DNA of 64,000 bases. Origin: Halorubrum depositum (GTDB taxonomy: Archaea; Halobacteriota; Halobacteria; Halobacteriales; Haloferacaceae). The notes below the pieces were generated by a model that saw only the letters and a program-made list of their open reading frames with translations, searched no databases and had not been told where the DNA came from. A program made the translations under genes and the position numbers. The DNA lies in NCBI RefSeq assembly GCF_007671725.1, contig NZ_VCNM01000002.1, positions 992,001 to 1,056,000 on the forward strand. Reading direction: 5' to 3'. Below are positions 53,942 through 62,333 of the stretch, in pieces; the first letter of the stretch is position 1, and every line of letters starts with the position of its first letter.

Positions 53942-54568
53942 TTACAGGCCGTCAGTGTCCGGAAGCGCACTTGCGTATATACCGACGTCGCTGGGAATGG
54001 CACTCTTATCTGTTGTCACATCGTCGGTTGCGTCTCCCTCATCCCGGAGGTAAAAGCTCACGTGTACGTACGCATCGTTACCAGGGTCCAATTCAAGATA
54101 GCCAGAGTTAGTACTCCCACTAGGACCATAGCTCGTATCGGCAAGTGGCTGTGGCGAATTAGGGAAGTACGTTTGGTCCGTTAGAGTAGTGCTATCGTCC
54201 GCGTCACTGGTGTATTTAAACACCATTGGGGAGTCACTCGGCACGTCTTGGAGTTGTGCACGAATCGTATTCGTGCCGTTATTCACGATGCGGAAGACAT
54301 TATGAAAACCCGTATCTGAATCAGGATTCAAACCATCACCATTCTGGCCATTCGACCCATCGAAAACGAGCTGCATTTTCTTATTCTGCTGAACCGCGTA
54401 TTCACTTATTGATGGATCCAGCCCGAGGTATGCCGCATTGTCGCCAGCGACATCCACGCTGATAGAACGGTCTACACGTGCAGTCGTGAACGCCCCCGTA
54501 CCCACTGCAGCTGCACTACCCGTAGCCAATGCGCCCAGACCGGCGATGAACTTGCGTCGGTTTGCCAT
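53942..54568 (-). CDS. DUF1102-like secreted protein, TasA/SipW-substrate type
   Basis: A 208-residue protein with a signal peptide (NRRKFIAGLGALATGSAAAV, Tat-like RR), then GTGAFTTARVDRSISVDVAGDNAAYLGLD, typical of DUF1102 and SipW-cognate proteins, and an all-beta mature part (FRIVNNGTNTIRAQLQ, VHVSFYLRDEG). The start MANRRKF was chosen over an ATG 54 nt upstream. The gene has visibly lower GC and more A/T-ending codons than its neighbours, pointing to horizontal transfer or diversifying selection. A fibre subunit is a reasonable hypothesis. Confidence 0.82.
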   Translation of the reverse strand: MANRRKFIAGLGALATGSAAAVGTGAFTTARVDRSISVDVAGDNAAYLGLDPSISEYAVQQNKKMQLVFDGSNGQNGDGLNPDSDTGFHNVFRIVNNGTNTIRAQLQDVPSDSPMVFKYTSDADDSTTLTDQTYFPNSPQPLADTSYGPSGSTNSGYLELDPGNDAYVHVSFYLRDEGDATDDVTTDKSAIPSDVGIYASALPDTDGL

Positions 54569-55035
54569 TTTGTTGACCTCGTGTTGTCCGCACACGACCC
54601 GCAGGCCGCCGACGCGAGACATCCTGCGTCACCCGGGGTCGCTCTACGACACCCATGGGCCCTATCCCATATCGTTATGAATTTCCAGAAACATTTCCGG
54701 AGGAGGCTGAACATCCGGCCGATCAGTTCCGCCCCCGCCTGAACCCAGATCCGATCGCTTCAGGCCGACCCTGGGATCCGTTCACGAGTCGTTCAGGACA
54801 CGCCGGAACCGGCAATCGTTGCTTCTGAGACGCGTCTGAATTTGACAGAAAGTGATAACTTGTCGGCGAACGAACCGCGATCTCGATTCACAAAAGACTG
54901 CATTTCCCGGATTACAGGCGACAATACGCGCAGATAGCGTGTTTTGACTGATGACTGTATAAACGTAGAGAAAGTTTGGCTGATTATCATAACCACGGGA
55001 TTTATGTTGACTTGTGAATATGTGTCTGACAGACA
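54569..55035. other. AT-richer divergent promoter region, 467 nt
   Basis: The gap lies between the secreted-protein gene and the divergent DUF7344 gene. It is AT-richer than the genome, with a TATA-like TTTATG at 55001-55006, 30-35 nt before the DUF7344 ATG. I see no ORF, tRNA or repeat in it. An unusually long upstream region may carry several regulator sites. Confidence 0.55.
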
Positions 55036-55617
55036 ATGGCGTCGGCACAGCAGATCGACGGGGGAGGGGCCGAACCGACGACGGAGGTGTCCGAGGACGA
55101 GCTGTTCGACGTCCTGGCGAATCAGCGTCGGTGGTTCGCGGTACACCTGCTGAAACGAGAGGAGGAGGACCGGGTCGCGATCGGCGAGATGGCCGAGCAG
55201 ATAGCGGCCTGGGAGAACGGGATCGAGACGACGGAGATCACGGGCAACGAGCGCAAGCGCGTCTACACCGCGCTCCAGCAGTCGCACCTGCCGAAGATGG
55301 ACGACGCGGGCGTCGTCGACTTCAACAAGGCCCGCGGCGTCATCGAGCCGACGCCCGCGCTGCAGAACGTCGACCTCTACATGGACGTCGTCGAAGGGAA
55401 GGAGATCCCCTGGAGCACCTACTATCTGGGGCTGTCGGGCGTCGCCGTCGCGCTCACCGGCGCGGTGTGGCTCGACGCGTGGCCGTTCGTCCTCCTGCCC
55501 GACATGGCGTGGATGATCGCCATCGTCGTGGCGTTCGCGTTCTCCGCCATCACGCACAAGTACTACACCGCGGAGATGAAAGTCGGCGAACCTGACGAAC
55601 CCCCCGAACTGACGTAG
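55036..55617 (+). CDS. DUF7344 winged-helix membrane protein
   Basis: A 193-residue protein. The N-terminal HTH-like part (SEDELFDVLANQRRWFAVHLLKREEEDRVAIGEMAEQIAAWEN, NERKRVYTALQQSHLPKMDDAGVVDFNKARG) is the DUF7344 domain, as I know it, followed by two helices (YYLGLSGVAVALTGAVWL, AWMIAIVVAFAFSAITHKYY). A membrane-bound DNA-binding regulator is plausible. It is divergent from the secreted-protein operon and sits beside another TasA-like gene, so it is the candidate local regulator. Confidence 0.85.
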   Translation: MASAQQIDGGGAEPTTEVSEDELFDVLANQRRWFAVHLLKREEEDRVAIGEMAEQIAAWENGIETTEITGNERKRVYTALQQSHLPKMDDAGVVDFNKARGVIEPTPALQNVDLYMDVVEGKEIPWSTYYLGLSGVAVALTGAVWLDAWPFVLLPDMAWMIAIVVAFAFSAITHKYYTAEMKVGEPDEPPELT

Positions 55618-55719
55618 GGCGTGGGGTTTCAGGCGGTGCCTTCTGCGGTTCCGGCGCCGTATAACCATGGGAACGGAACGCGTTGTGTCGATTGGACGAA
55701 GCGCGAATCGACGTTGGAC

Positions 55720-56436
55720 ATGAAACGCCGAAACCTCATCCTGCTGCTCGGCGGAGCGAGCTCCGGTGCGATGAGCGTCGGCACCGGCGCGTTCAGCAGC
55801 GTCGAGGCCGAGCGCGGCGTGGCGGTGAACGTCGTCGAGGACGAGAACGCGTATCTCGGCCTCGACGTTGAAACCAGAACCGCGACCGTCGGGCGACCGG
55901 CCGAGGTCGTGGAGATAACGAACAGCTTCGCTGACGGTCTCTCCCTCGACGTGTCCGTCGAGGAGATGAACGAGGTGGTGGGCGATGTCACCGTGGGCGA
56001 CGAGAACTTCGACGAGCCATTCTCGCTGGAACTGGCTCCGGGAGAGAGCGAGTCGGTGTCGATCACCTGCGGGCAGGTAGGAGACGCGTCGTTCACGCTG
56101 GGTTTCAGCGGGGAGACCGACGGGGCGTCGGTCGAAAAGACGCGGACGTTCGACGAGATTGACTGTCCGGTGAGCGAAGTGGATTTTAGAGGCAACGGGG
56201 CGGTTCACGTGGCTGGCGACTTCACCGGTCTCTCGGTAACCGTGGTGTTCGAAGGTGGCGGCGAAGAGGTCCGTTCGATCGCGTCGGACGACGGCGGCAA
56301 AGCCGTGCTTCACCCCCGAGGCGACGGCGGCGGTGGCGATCCCATCGACCGGGTCGCGATTGGGGCGGCCGTCTTCGAGCGTTCGGAGCCCGCGTCCGAC
56401 GACGGGGAGAGCGCCTCCTCGAACGGAGACAGCTGA
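55720..56436 (+). CDS. SipW-cognate/DUF1102-type secreted protein
   Basis: A 238-residue protein. The signal segment is MKRRNLILLLGGASSGAMSVGTGAFSSVEAERG, followed by VAVNVVEDENAYLGLDVETR, matching the N-terminal pattern of the protein at 53942. The mature part is beta-rich with paired Cys (SITCGQVGD, FDEIDCPVSE) and ends in a Ser/Asp-rich tail. The ATG at 55720 was chosen over an earlier one because it begins the signal peptide. It follows the DUF7344 gene and belongs to the same putative fibre locus. Confidence 0.8.
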   Translation: MKRRNLILLLGGASSGAMSVGTGAFSSVEAERGVAVNVVEDENAYLGLDVETRTATVGRPAEVVEITNSFADGLSLDVSVEEMNEVVGDVTVGDENFDEPFSLELAPGESESVSITCGQVGDASFTLGFSGETDGASVEKTRTFDEIDCPVSEVDFRGNGAVHVAGDFTGLSVTVVFEGGGEEVRSIASDDGGKAVLHPRGDGGGGDPIDRVAIGAAVFERSEPASDDGESASSNGDS

Positions 56437-56498
56437 GATCGACGCCACCGCGACGGCGTTCAGATGCCCTTATGTGTCCCCCGTACCCAACCTCGAAC

Positions 56499-56648
56499 AT
56501 GGACGACCACTCTCACGAACCCGATCCGGACGAACGCGTGACTTCCCCGATGCAGGAGTTCGGCAGCCGCGAGGTCGGCATCGGCGCAGCCATCACTCTC
56601 GTCGGCCTGCTGATCGCGTACGTCATCCCCTTCCTGTTCAGCTTCTGA
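56499..56648 (+). CDS. Small single-TM membrane protein, DUF7550-like
   Basis: Translated by eye as a 49-residue protein: MDDHSHEPDPDERVTSPMQEF..., then one helix VGIGAAITLVGLLIAYVIPFLF. The short acidic, His-containing N-terminus and VTSPMQEF are typical of small haloarchaeal membrane proteins that I know as DUF7550. Function unknown. A TTATGTG element at 56470-56476 could be its TATA box. Confidence 0.75.
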   Translation: MDDHSHEPDPDERVTSPMQEFGSREVGIGAAITLVGLLIAYVIPFLFSF

Positions 56649-56708
56649 GCGGCGACACCGTTCGCTCCCGGTTTTAAAAGACACGACGAACCGCCGACAG
56701 CGACGCGC

Positions 56709-57839
56709 CTACCGCGGGTACCACGCCAGCGGGTGGTCGGCGGTGAGTTCTAAGCTGACCGGCTCGTCGAGGTCGAACTCCTCGACGTGGTTGTGGAGGC
56801 AGTGGACCACGTCACCGGACTCCAGCTCGACCCGGTAGACGAAGGAGGGGCCGACGTACTGCCGCGAGACGATGACCCCGTCGGCCAGCTCGGGGCTCGC
56901 GGGCGTCGCCCGGAGGTCGTCCGGGCGCACGAGCACGTCGACCGGCGCGCCGTCGTAGACGGTGTCGTACCCCTCCAGCGTGACGGCGTCGAACCGGCCG
57001 ATCCCGGTCTCGACCTTCCCGTCGCGGAGCTCCCCCTCCAGGAACGACGCCCGTCCGAGGAAGGAGGCGACGAACTTCGACTCGGGGCGCTCGAACACCT
57101 GCTCGGGGCGGCCCACCTGCTCGATACGGCCGTCGTTCATCACGGCGACGCGGTCGGAGATGGAGAGCGCCTCCTCCTGATCGTGGGTGACGGAGACGGC
57201 GGTGACGCCGGCCTCCTTCAGGATGCGGCGGACCTCCTCGCGCATCTCGACGCGGAGCCGGACGTCGAGGTTCGAGAACGGCTCGTCGAGGAGGAGCACC
57301 TCGGGCTCCGGGGCGAGCGACCGGGCGAGCGCGACGCGCTGCTTCTGCCCGCCGGAGAGCTGGTCGGGCGTCTTCGCGCCGTGCTCCGGCATGTCGACGA
57401 GGTCGAGCAGCTCGTCGACGCGCGTCTCGGTCGCCGCCGCGTCGGCGTCGGAGAGCCCGAACGCGATGTTCTCGCGGACGGTGAGGTGCGGGAACAGCGC
57501 GAAGTTCTGGAAGACGATTCCGACGTCGCGCCCCTCGGGCGGGACGAGCGCCCCGTCGCCGGCGACGACCTCGTCGCCGAGGCGGATACGTCCCTCCGTC
57601 GGCTCCTCTAACCCCGCGATGGTGCGGAGCGTCGTCGTCTTCCCGCAGCCCGAGGGACCGAGGAAGGTGAGCAGCTCACCGGGCTCGACGTCGAGCGAGA
57701 CGCCGTCGACGGCCGTCTCGGGGCCGAACTCCTTGGTCACGTCCGACAGCGACAACACCGGGTCGGGCGACGGGTCCGCGGGGGACTCGCTCTCTGTCGC
57801 GCTCGACCGCTTCGTTCCGACTGATTGTGTCTGAGCCAT
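56709..57839 (-). CDS. fbpC: Ferric iron ABC transporter ATPase, FbpC/PotA type
   Basis: A 376-residue ATP-binding protein. Walker A is GPSGCGKTTTL, the Q-loop IVFQNFALFPHLTV, the signature LSGGQKQ, Walker B VLLLDEPFSNLD and the switch His VTHDQEEAL. A C-terminal TOBE-like beta domain (VDVLVRPDDLR, YVGPSFVYRVEL) is present. Substrate could be ferric iron, polyamine, thiamine or another small solute, but an iron box at 57890 favours ferric iron. No permease or binding protein gene adjoins it. Confidence 0.9.
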   Translation of the reverse strand: MAQTQSVGTKRSSATESESPADPSPDPVLSLSDVTKEFGPETAVDGVSLDVEPGELLTFLGPSGCGKTTTLRTIAGLEEPTEGRIRLGDEVVAGDGALVPPEGRDVGIVFQNFALFPHLTVRENIAFGLSDADAAATETRVDELLDLVDMPEHGAKTPDQLSGGQKQRVALARSLAPEPEVLLLDEPFSNLDVRLRVEMREEVRRILKEAGVTAVSVTHDQEEALSISDRVAVMNDGRIEQVGRPEQVFERPESKFVASFLGRASFLEGELRDGKVETGIGRFDAVTLEGYDTVYDGAPVDVLVRPDDLRATPASPELADGVIVSRQYVGPSFVYRVELESGDVVHCLHNHVEEFDLDEPVSLELTADHPLAWYPR

Positions 57840-57889
57840 CGGTGAGTCGGGTGCCGGGACCGCCGGCGTCCCGTGGTTGCCCCTACGTA

Positions 57890-57907
57890 TTTTAGGAAAG
57901 CCTAAAA
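57890..57907. promoter_or_regulatory. Iron box upstream of the FbpC-type gene
   Basis: TTTTAGGAAAGCCTAAAA, both half-sites perfect, 51 bp before the ATG. This is further upstream than in the iron island, so the gene may have a short leader. The box is over 36 kb from the DtxR-type gene. Confidence 0.75.
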
Positions 57908-57965
57908 GCGTGTCGCTCGCTTTCAGGCGCCGGAAATCGGAGGTGGAGGGGTTCGCCGCAGGTCG

Positions 57966-60218
57966 TCAGGCCAGTTCGCGCTCGATCACGCCGCGGAGCT
58001 CCCGGACCGCGTCGGCGTCGAGCGACGTCGACTCGTCGCCGACCGACAGCGAGAGCGTCCCGTCCGTCGTCACGTCACCGAGCCGGAGCACGGGGAGGTC
58101 GTCAGCGAGATCGGCGACCGCCTCGGGGTCGGTCGTCTGCACGACGAGGCGGCCGGGCGTCTCGTCGAACGCCGCGACGCGGTCTGGGAGCGTCACGTCG
58201 GCGCCGGCCGCGTCGGTCACGAGCTCGGCGAGCGCGACCGCGAGCCCGCCGTCGCTCACGTCGTGGGTCGCCAGCGTCGACTCGTGACGGGCGACCGCCG
58301 CGAGCGACGCGACGAGGTCGGCGAGCGCGGGAGAGTCGGGGCCCGAGTCGGCGTCCGGCAGCTCCGGGAACCGGTCCGTCCCGCCCGCCTGCGCGAGGTA
58401 CTCGGAGCCGCCGAGCGCGTCGCCGCCGGCGCCGACTAAGAGGAGCTCGGAGTCGCCTGCGCGCTCCGCGTCGAGCGCGGCCGGCGGCGCGTCGTAGCCG
58501 CGCTTCGTCCCGATCAGCGCGAGCGTGGGTGTCAGCGGGATCGGCCCCTCGACGCTGTCGTTGTACAGCGAGACGTTGCCGCCGACCACGGGCGTGTCGA
58601 GGGCGGCGCAGGCGTCGGCGAGCCCGTCGACGATCCCCTTGAACCCGCCGTACACGTCGGACTTCTCCGGGTTGCCGCCGTTGAGGCAGTCGACCGCCGC
58701 GAGCGGCACCGCGCCCTTCGCGGCGAGGTTGGTCGCGTTCTCTAAAGCGACGGCGCGGGCGCCCTCGTACGGGGCCGCCTCGGTCCAGTTCGGGTTCGCG
58801 CCGGATGAGAGCGCGAGGCCGACGCCCTGTTCGGCGGGCGGGAGTGCGGCGTCGTCGCCGTCGACCGCGGTCTCCCGGATCGCCATGATCGCCGCGTCGT
58901 CGCCGGGTTTCACGGCGGTCCGGGCGCCGACCTCGTGGTCGTACTGCCGGTACACCCAGCGCTTGCTCGCGGTGGACGGCGCGGAGACGACCGACTCGAC
59001 CGCGTCGGCGAGGGCGGGCTCGGGGTCGGGCAGGTCGCGGGTCGGCTGCGCCGGCGCCTCGCTCGGGAGGTCGTTCATCGGCGCGCCGTCGGCGAGGTAC
59101 TCGGCGTCGACGTCGACGACGGTCTCGCTATCGCCGTCGCCCGCGAACTCGCAGACGTAGTTCCCGTCGGTCACCTCGCCGATGACCGAGCAGCCGAGGT
59201 CGAACCGGTCGGCGAGCTCGCGCACGCGGTCGACGTCGCCGGGGGCGACCTCGTAACACATCCGCTCCTGGCTCTCGGCGAGCAGGATCTCGGTCGCGTT
59301 CATGTTCGGCTCGCGCTGGTGGACGCTGTCGAGGTCGATGCGGGCGCCGAGCCCGCCCTTCGCGACGAGCTCGGAGGAGGCGCCGCCGAGACCGGCCGCG
59401 CCGAGGTCGCGGGCGGAGAGGACGAGATCCTCGTCGACCAGGGCCTCGTTGCACTCGATCAGCCGCTTCTCGGCGTAGGGGTCGCCGACCTGCACCGCGG
59501 GGCGGTCCTCCGTCTCGGCGTCCTCCGCGAGGTCCTCCGAGGCGAACGACGCGCCGCCGAGCCCGTCGCGGCCGGTGCCGTTGCCGACGAGGACCAGCTT
59601 GTTGCCGGGTTCCTGAGCCGTCGCGGTCACGAGCCGGTCTTCGTTCGTGAGCCCGACGCAGGCGACGTTGACGAGCGGGTTCCCCTCGTAGCCGCCGTGG
59701 AAGGCGACGCTGCCGCCGACGGTGGGGACGCCGATGCAGTTGCCGTAGTGGGAGATCCCCTCCACGACGCCCTCGAAGAGGTACCGGGAGCGCTCGCGGT
59801 CGAAGCCGCCGAAGTACAGCGAGTCGAGTAAGGCGATCGGGTACGCGCCCATCGACATGGTGTCGCGGACGATGCCGCCGACCCCCGTGGCGGCCCCGTC
59901 GAACGGGTCGACGAAGGAGGGGTGGTTGTGGCTCTCGACGCCGAAGGTGACGTACTGGTCGCCGTAGTCGTCGGCGGCGCGCTCGGCCGCCGGGGCGTCC
60001 GCGGCGTCCGGCTCGGGCAGCGCGAGGACGGCCGCGTCGTCGCCGGGCCCGACGACGACCTGGTCGCCCTCGCTCTCGAACGCCGACAGCAGGGGCCGCG
60101 AGGAGCGGTACGCGCAGTGCTCGCTCCAGAGGTTCTCGAACAGCGCGGCCTCGGCCGTCGTCGGCTCCCGACCGAGCTCGGCCACCACGAGCTCGCGGTC
60201 CGGTTCGGAGAGACTCAT
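57966..60218 (-). CDS. purL: Phosphoribosylformylglycinamidine synthase subunit PurL
   Basis: A 750-residue large subunit of the purine pathway FGAM synthase. It starts [20 protein letters not shown] and contains the catalytic His in [24 protein letters not shown], metal-binding and ATP loops such as [10 protein letters not shown], and the paired repeat with GDDAAIMAI and NVSLYNDS. PurS and PurQ are not adjacent. The region upstream of its ATG holds repeat element B and no obvious riboswitch. Confidence 0.96.
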   Translation of the reverse strand: MSLSEPDRELVVAELGREPTTAEAALFENLWSEHCAYRSSRPLLSAFESEGDQVVVGPGDDAAVLALPEPDAADAPAAERAADDYGDQYVTFGVESHNHPSFVDPFDGAATGVGGIVRDTMSMGAYPIALLDSLYFGGFDRERSRYLFEGVVEGISHYGNCIGVPTVGGSVAFHGGYEGNPLVNVACVGLTNEDRLVTATAQEPGNKLVLVGNGTGRDGLGGASFASEDLAEDAETEDRPAVQVGDPYAEKRLIECNEALVDEDLVLSARDLGAAGLGGASSELVAKGGLGARIDLDSVHQREPNMNATEILLAESQERMCYEVAPGDVDRVRELADRFDLGCSVIGEVTDGNYVCEFAGDGDSETVVDVDAEYLADGAPMNDLPSEAPAQPTRDLPDPEPALADAVESVVSAPSTASKRWVYRQYDHEVGARTAVKPGDDAAIMAIRETAVDGDDAALPPAEQGVGLALSSGANPNWTEAAPYEGARAVALENATNLAAKGAVPLAAVDCLNGGNPEKSDVYGGFKGIVDGLADACAALDTPVVGGNVSLYNDSVEGPIPLTPTLALIGTKRGYDAPPAALDAERAGDSELLLVGAGGDALGGSEYLAQAGGTDRFPELPDADSGPDSPALADLVASLAAVARHESTLATHDVSDGGLAVALAELVTDAAGADVTLPDRVAAFDETPGRLVVQTTDPEAVADLADDLPVLRLGDVTTDGTLSLSVGDESTSLDADAVRELRGVIERELA

Positions 60219-60713
60219 TCACTTATGTGGTTACCGAGGCCGTTCTAATGCTTTTCTATGTGCACGTTCGTGCAGTCCCGATCGGCTTCTGTGACGACGC
60301 GGTTCGCTGATGATGCGCGGTGGCGCGTGCCGCCGAGCGTTCGCAGGACGCGAGGCGCACGCGTGAGGGAGTCGGTCACTCGGAGCGAAGCGGAGAGTGA
60401 CCGACGAGGCTGGGGAGGCGTGAGGCCGCGGTGCGGTTGCGGGCGGACGGGACTCAAAGGGGCAGCCGCGAGGCGGGAGCAGACGACGCAAGCACCGAAC
60501 GAGGGAGCGTAAGCGACCGAGTGAGGAGCGCAGCGAGCTGTGCTCCCGCCTCGCGGCTGGGGCTTTGGAGGTGTAGACCGACGGTCCGGAATCAACCGCG
60601 TCTAGCCGAGCGGCTGGGACTTTAGAGGCGTTCACCGACGACCCGGTCTCGACATTTTATAAACGAGCGCGCGAGACTTCGGTGAGAATTACCTCCGCTC
60701 CGACGGTGTCCAC
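60219..60713. other. 495-nt intergenic region, mostly repeat element B
   Basis: Apart from the element at 60317-60637 the gap contains AT-rich TATA-like sequences at 60655-60662 and 60713-60718. No credible protein or known RNA family was found. Confidence 0.7.
60317..60637. repeat. Structured repeat element, copy B
   Basis: About 321 bp, same order of blocks as 35075-35381. H1 pairs CGCGTGC (60324-60330) with GCACGCG (60357-60363), with an inner stem GCGT/ACGC. H2 pairs GTCGGTCACTC (60371-60381) with GAGTGACCGAC (60395-60405). H3 pairs a perfect 19-bp arm at 60463-60481 with 60541-60559. The inner part of H2 differs in sequence from copy A but is perfectly complementary in both. Conserved blocks are GACGAGGCTGGGGAGG, GGGACTCAAAGGGGCAG and CTGGGGCTTTGGAGGTGT. 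Confidence 0.8.
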
Positions 60714-61091
60714 TTATAACCCGACGACCGCGACGCCGTAGATCAGTACCGCGCCGACGACGCCGACCGCCAGCGACTTCGCGTTCAGCCGGACCGCGCG
60801 CTTCCGGTCGGCCGCCAGCGCCGCCTCGTCGAGGACCTGGTTGGTGCCGTCGCCGACGTCGAAGACGCCGATGCCGGCGAAGCCGACGCAGAACCGCTCG
60901 CTGTACTGGAAGTAGCCCATCGCGGCGCCGTACAGCGGGAACACCGCGGCGAGCAGCGCCCAGCGCGGCCAGCCGACCGCGACGACGGCGGCGACGAGGG
61001 CGACCGCGAGGAGGAACGAGGCGACCCCGAGGGCGAGCCGCCGTCGCTGTTGGGCCGGTCCGATGTTACAGACGCCGGGTTGATACTCCAT
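60714..61091 (-). CDS. Hypothetical membrane protein
   Basis: A 125-residue protein starting MEYQPGVCNIGPAQQRRRLA, with helices LALGVASFLLAVALVAAVVA, WALLAAVFPLYGAAMGYFQY and SLAVGVVGAVLIYGVAVVGL. The segment FCVGFAGIGVFDVGDGTNQVLDEAALAADRKRAVR between helices 2 and 3 looks conserved and carries a Cys. The N-terminal CNIGP is reminiscent of a small haloarchaeal family that I cannot name. The ATG at 61091 was chosen over one 120 nt upstream that adds only Arg-rich residues. Confidence 0.75.
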   Translation of the reverse strand: MEYQPGVCNIGPAQQRRRLALGVASFLLAVALVAAVVAVGWPRWALLAAVFPLYGAAMGYFQYSERFCVGFAGIGVFDVGDGTNQVLDEAALAADRKRAVRLNAKSLAVGVVGAVLIYGVAVVGL

Positions 61092-61250
61092 GCGATCGGA
61101 TGGGCGCGCGGCGAGGAAAACGCACCGGAACCGGACCGCGTCGACACCGGAACCGGACCGCGTCGACGCCGGAACCGCACCGAGACCGAGCGGCCGACCG
61201 CGACGACCCATTTATTACCGAACGGCTGAAATGAGTTTGCGAGTGAAGTC

Positions 61251-62276
61251 ATGACGGAACGGGCACCCCGCGACAGGGAGATACGGCGGTACGAGACGAT
61301 GCTCGACTCGCTGGACGACGCCGTGTACGCCGTGCGTCCCGACGGGACTATCGCGTACGTCAACGAGCGCTACGCGGAGATGAAGGGGGTGAGCCGCGAG
61401 GAGCTGCTCGGGACGGAAATCTACGATTGGGTCACCGAGGAGACGGCGGAGAAGGCCACACGGGTACGGCGCGAGATGGAGGCGGGCGACCGCGACGCCG
61501 GCGCCGTCGAGTACGAGTTCCTCACGGCGGACGGGGAGCGGTTCCCGGTGGAGATGCGGTTCAACCGAGTGACGAGCGAGGGGGGCGACGAGCTGGACCG
61601 CGTCGGCGTCATCCGGGACGTCCGCGAGCGGAAGGAGCGGGAAGAGTCGCTCCGGGAGAAGAACGAGCGGCTGGAGGAGTTCGCCAGTATCGTGAGCCAC
61701 GACCTCCGGAACCCGCTCTCCGTCGCGCGCGGCCGACTGGATCTCGCCCGCGAGGAGTGCGACTCCGAGCACCTCGACCACGTCGCCCGGGCCCACGAGC
61801 GCATGGACTCCCTCATCGACGACCTCCTGACGCTCGCCCGCGACGGCGAGGGCGTCGAGGGGACGGAGCGGGTCCCCCTCCGCGAGCTCGCCGAGGCGTG
61901 CTGGGAGGGGGTCGAGACCGCCGACGCGACGCTCCGCGTCGAGACCGACAGCGCGGTGCGCGCCGACCGGAGCCGGCTCAGACAGGTGTTCGAGAACCTC
62001 GTCCGAAACGCGGTCGAGCACGCGGGCGACGACGCCACCGTCACGGTCGGCGACCTCGACGGCGGCTTCTACGTGTCCGACGACGGCCCGGGGATCCCCG
62101 AGGCCGACCGCGAGGCGGTGTTCGAGGCGGGGTTCACCACGAACGACGGCGGGACCGGCTTCGGGCTGGAGATCGTCGAGGCCGTCGCGGCGGCCCACGG
62201 CTGGGACGTGCGCGTCACCGACGGCGCCGACGGCGGCGCGCGCTTCGAGTTCACCGGCGTCGACGTGCTCGACTGA
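61251..62276 (+). CDS. PAS-domain sensor histidine kinase
   Basis: A 341-residue soluble kinase. The PAS domain (about 12-125) starts YETMLDSLDDAVYAVRPDGTIAYVNERYAEM and is followed by a PAC-like VIRDVRERKEREESLREKNERL linker. H-box: FASIVSHDLRNPLSVARGRL; N-box: FENLVRNAVEHAG; G1: DDGPGIPE; G2: GTGFGLEIVEAV. No membrane helix, so it senses an intracellular ligand or redox or light signal. No response regulator is adjacent. Confidence 0.92.
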   Translation: MTERAPRDREIRRYETMLDSLDDAVYAVRPDGTIAYVNERYAEMKGVSREELLGTEIYDWVTEETAEKATRVRREMEAGDRDAGAVEYEFLTADGERFPVEMRFNRVTSEGGDELDRVGVIRDVRERKEREESLREKNERLEEFASIVSHDLRNPLSVARGRLDLAREECDSEHLDHVARAHERMDSLIDDLLTLARDGEGVEGTERVPLRELAEACWEGVETADATLRVETDSAVRADRSRLRQVFENLVRNAVEHAGDDATVTVGDLDGGFYVSDDGPGIPEADREAVFEAGFTTNDGGTGFGLEIVEAVAAAHGWDVRVTDGADGGARFEFTGVDVLD

Positions 62277-62333
62277 GCGGGCCCCGAGGCGGGAGAATCC
62301 GACCCCCGAGGGTTCCGCGGTGGCAACCCTCAA

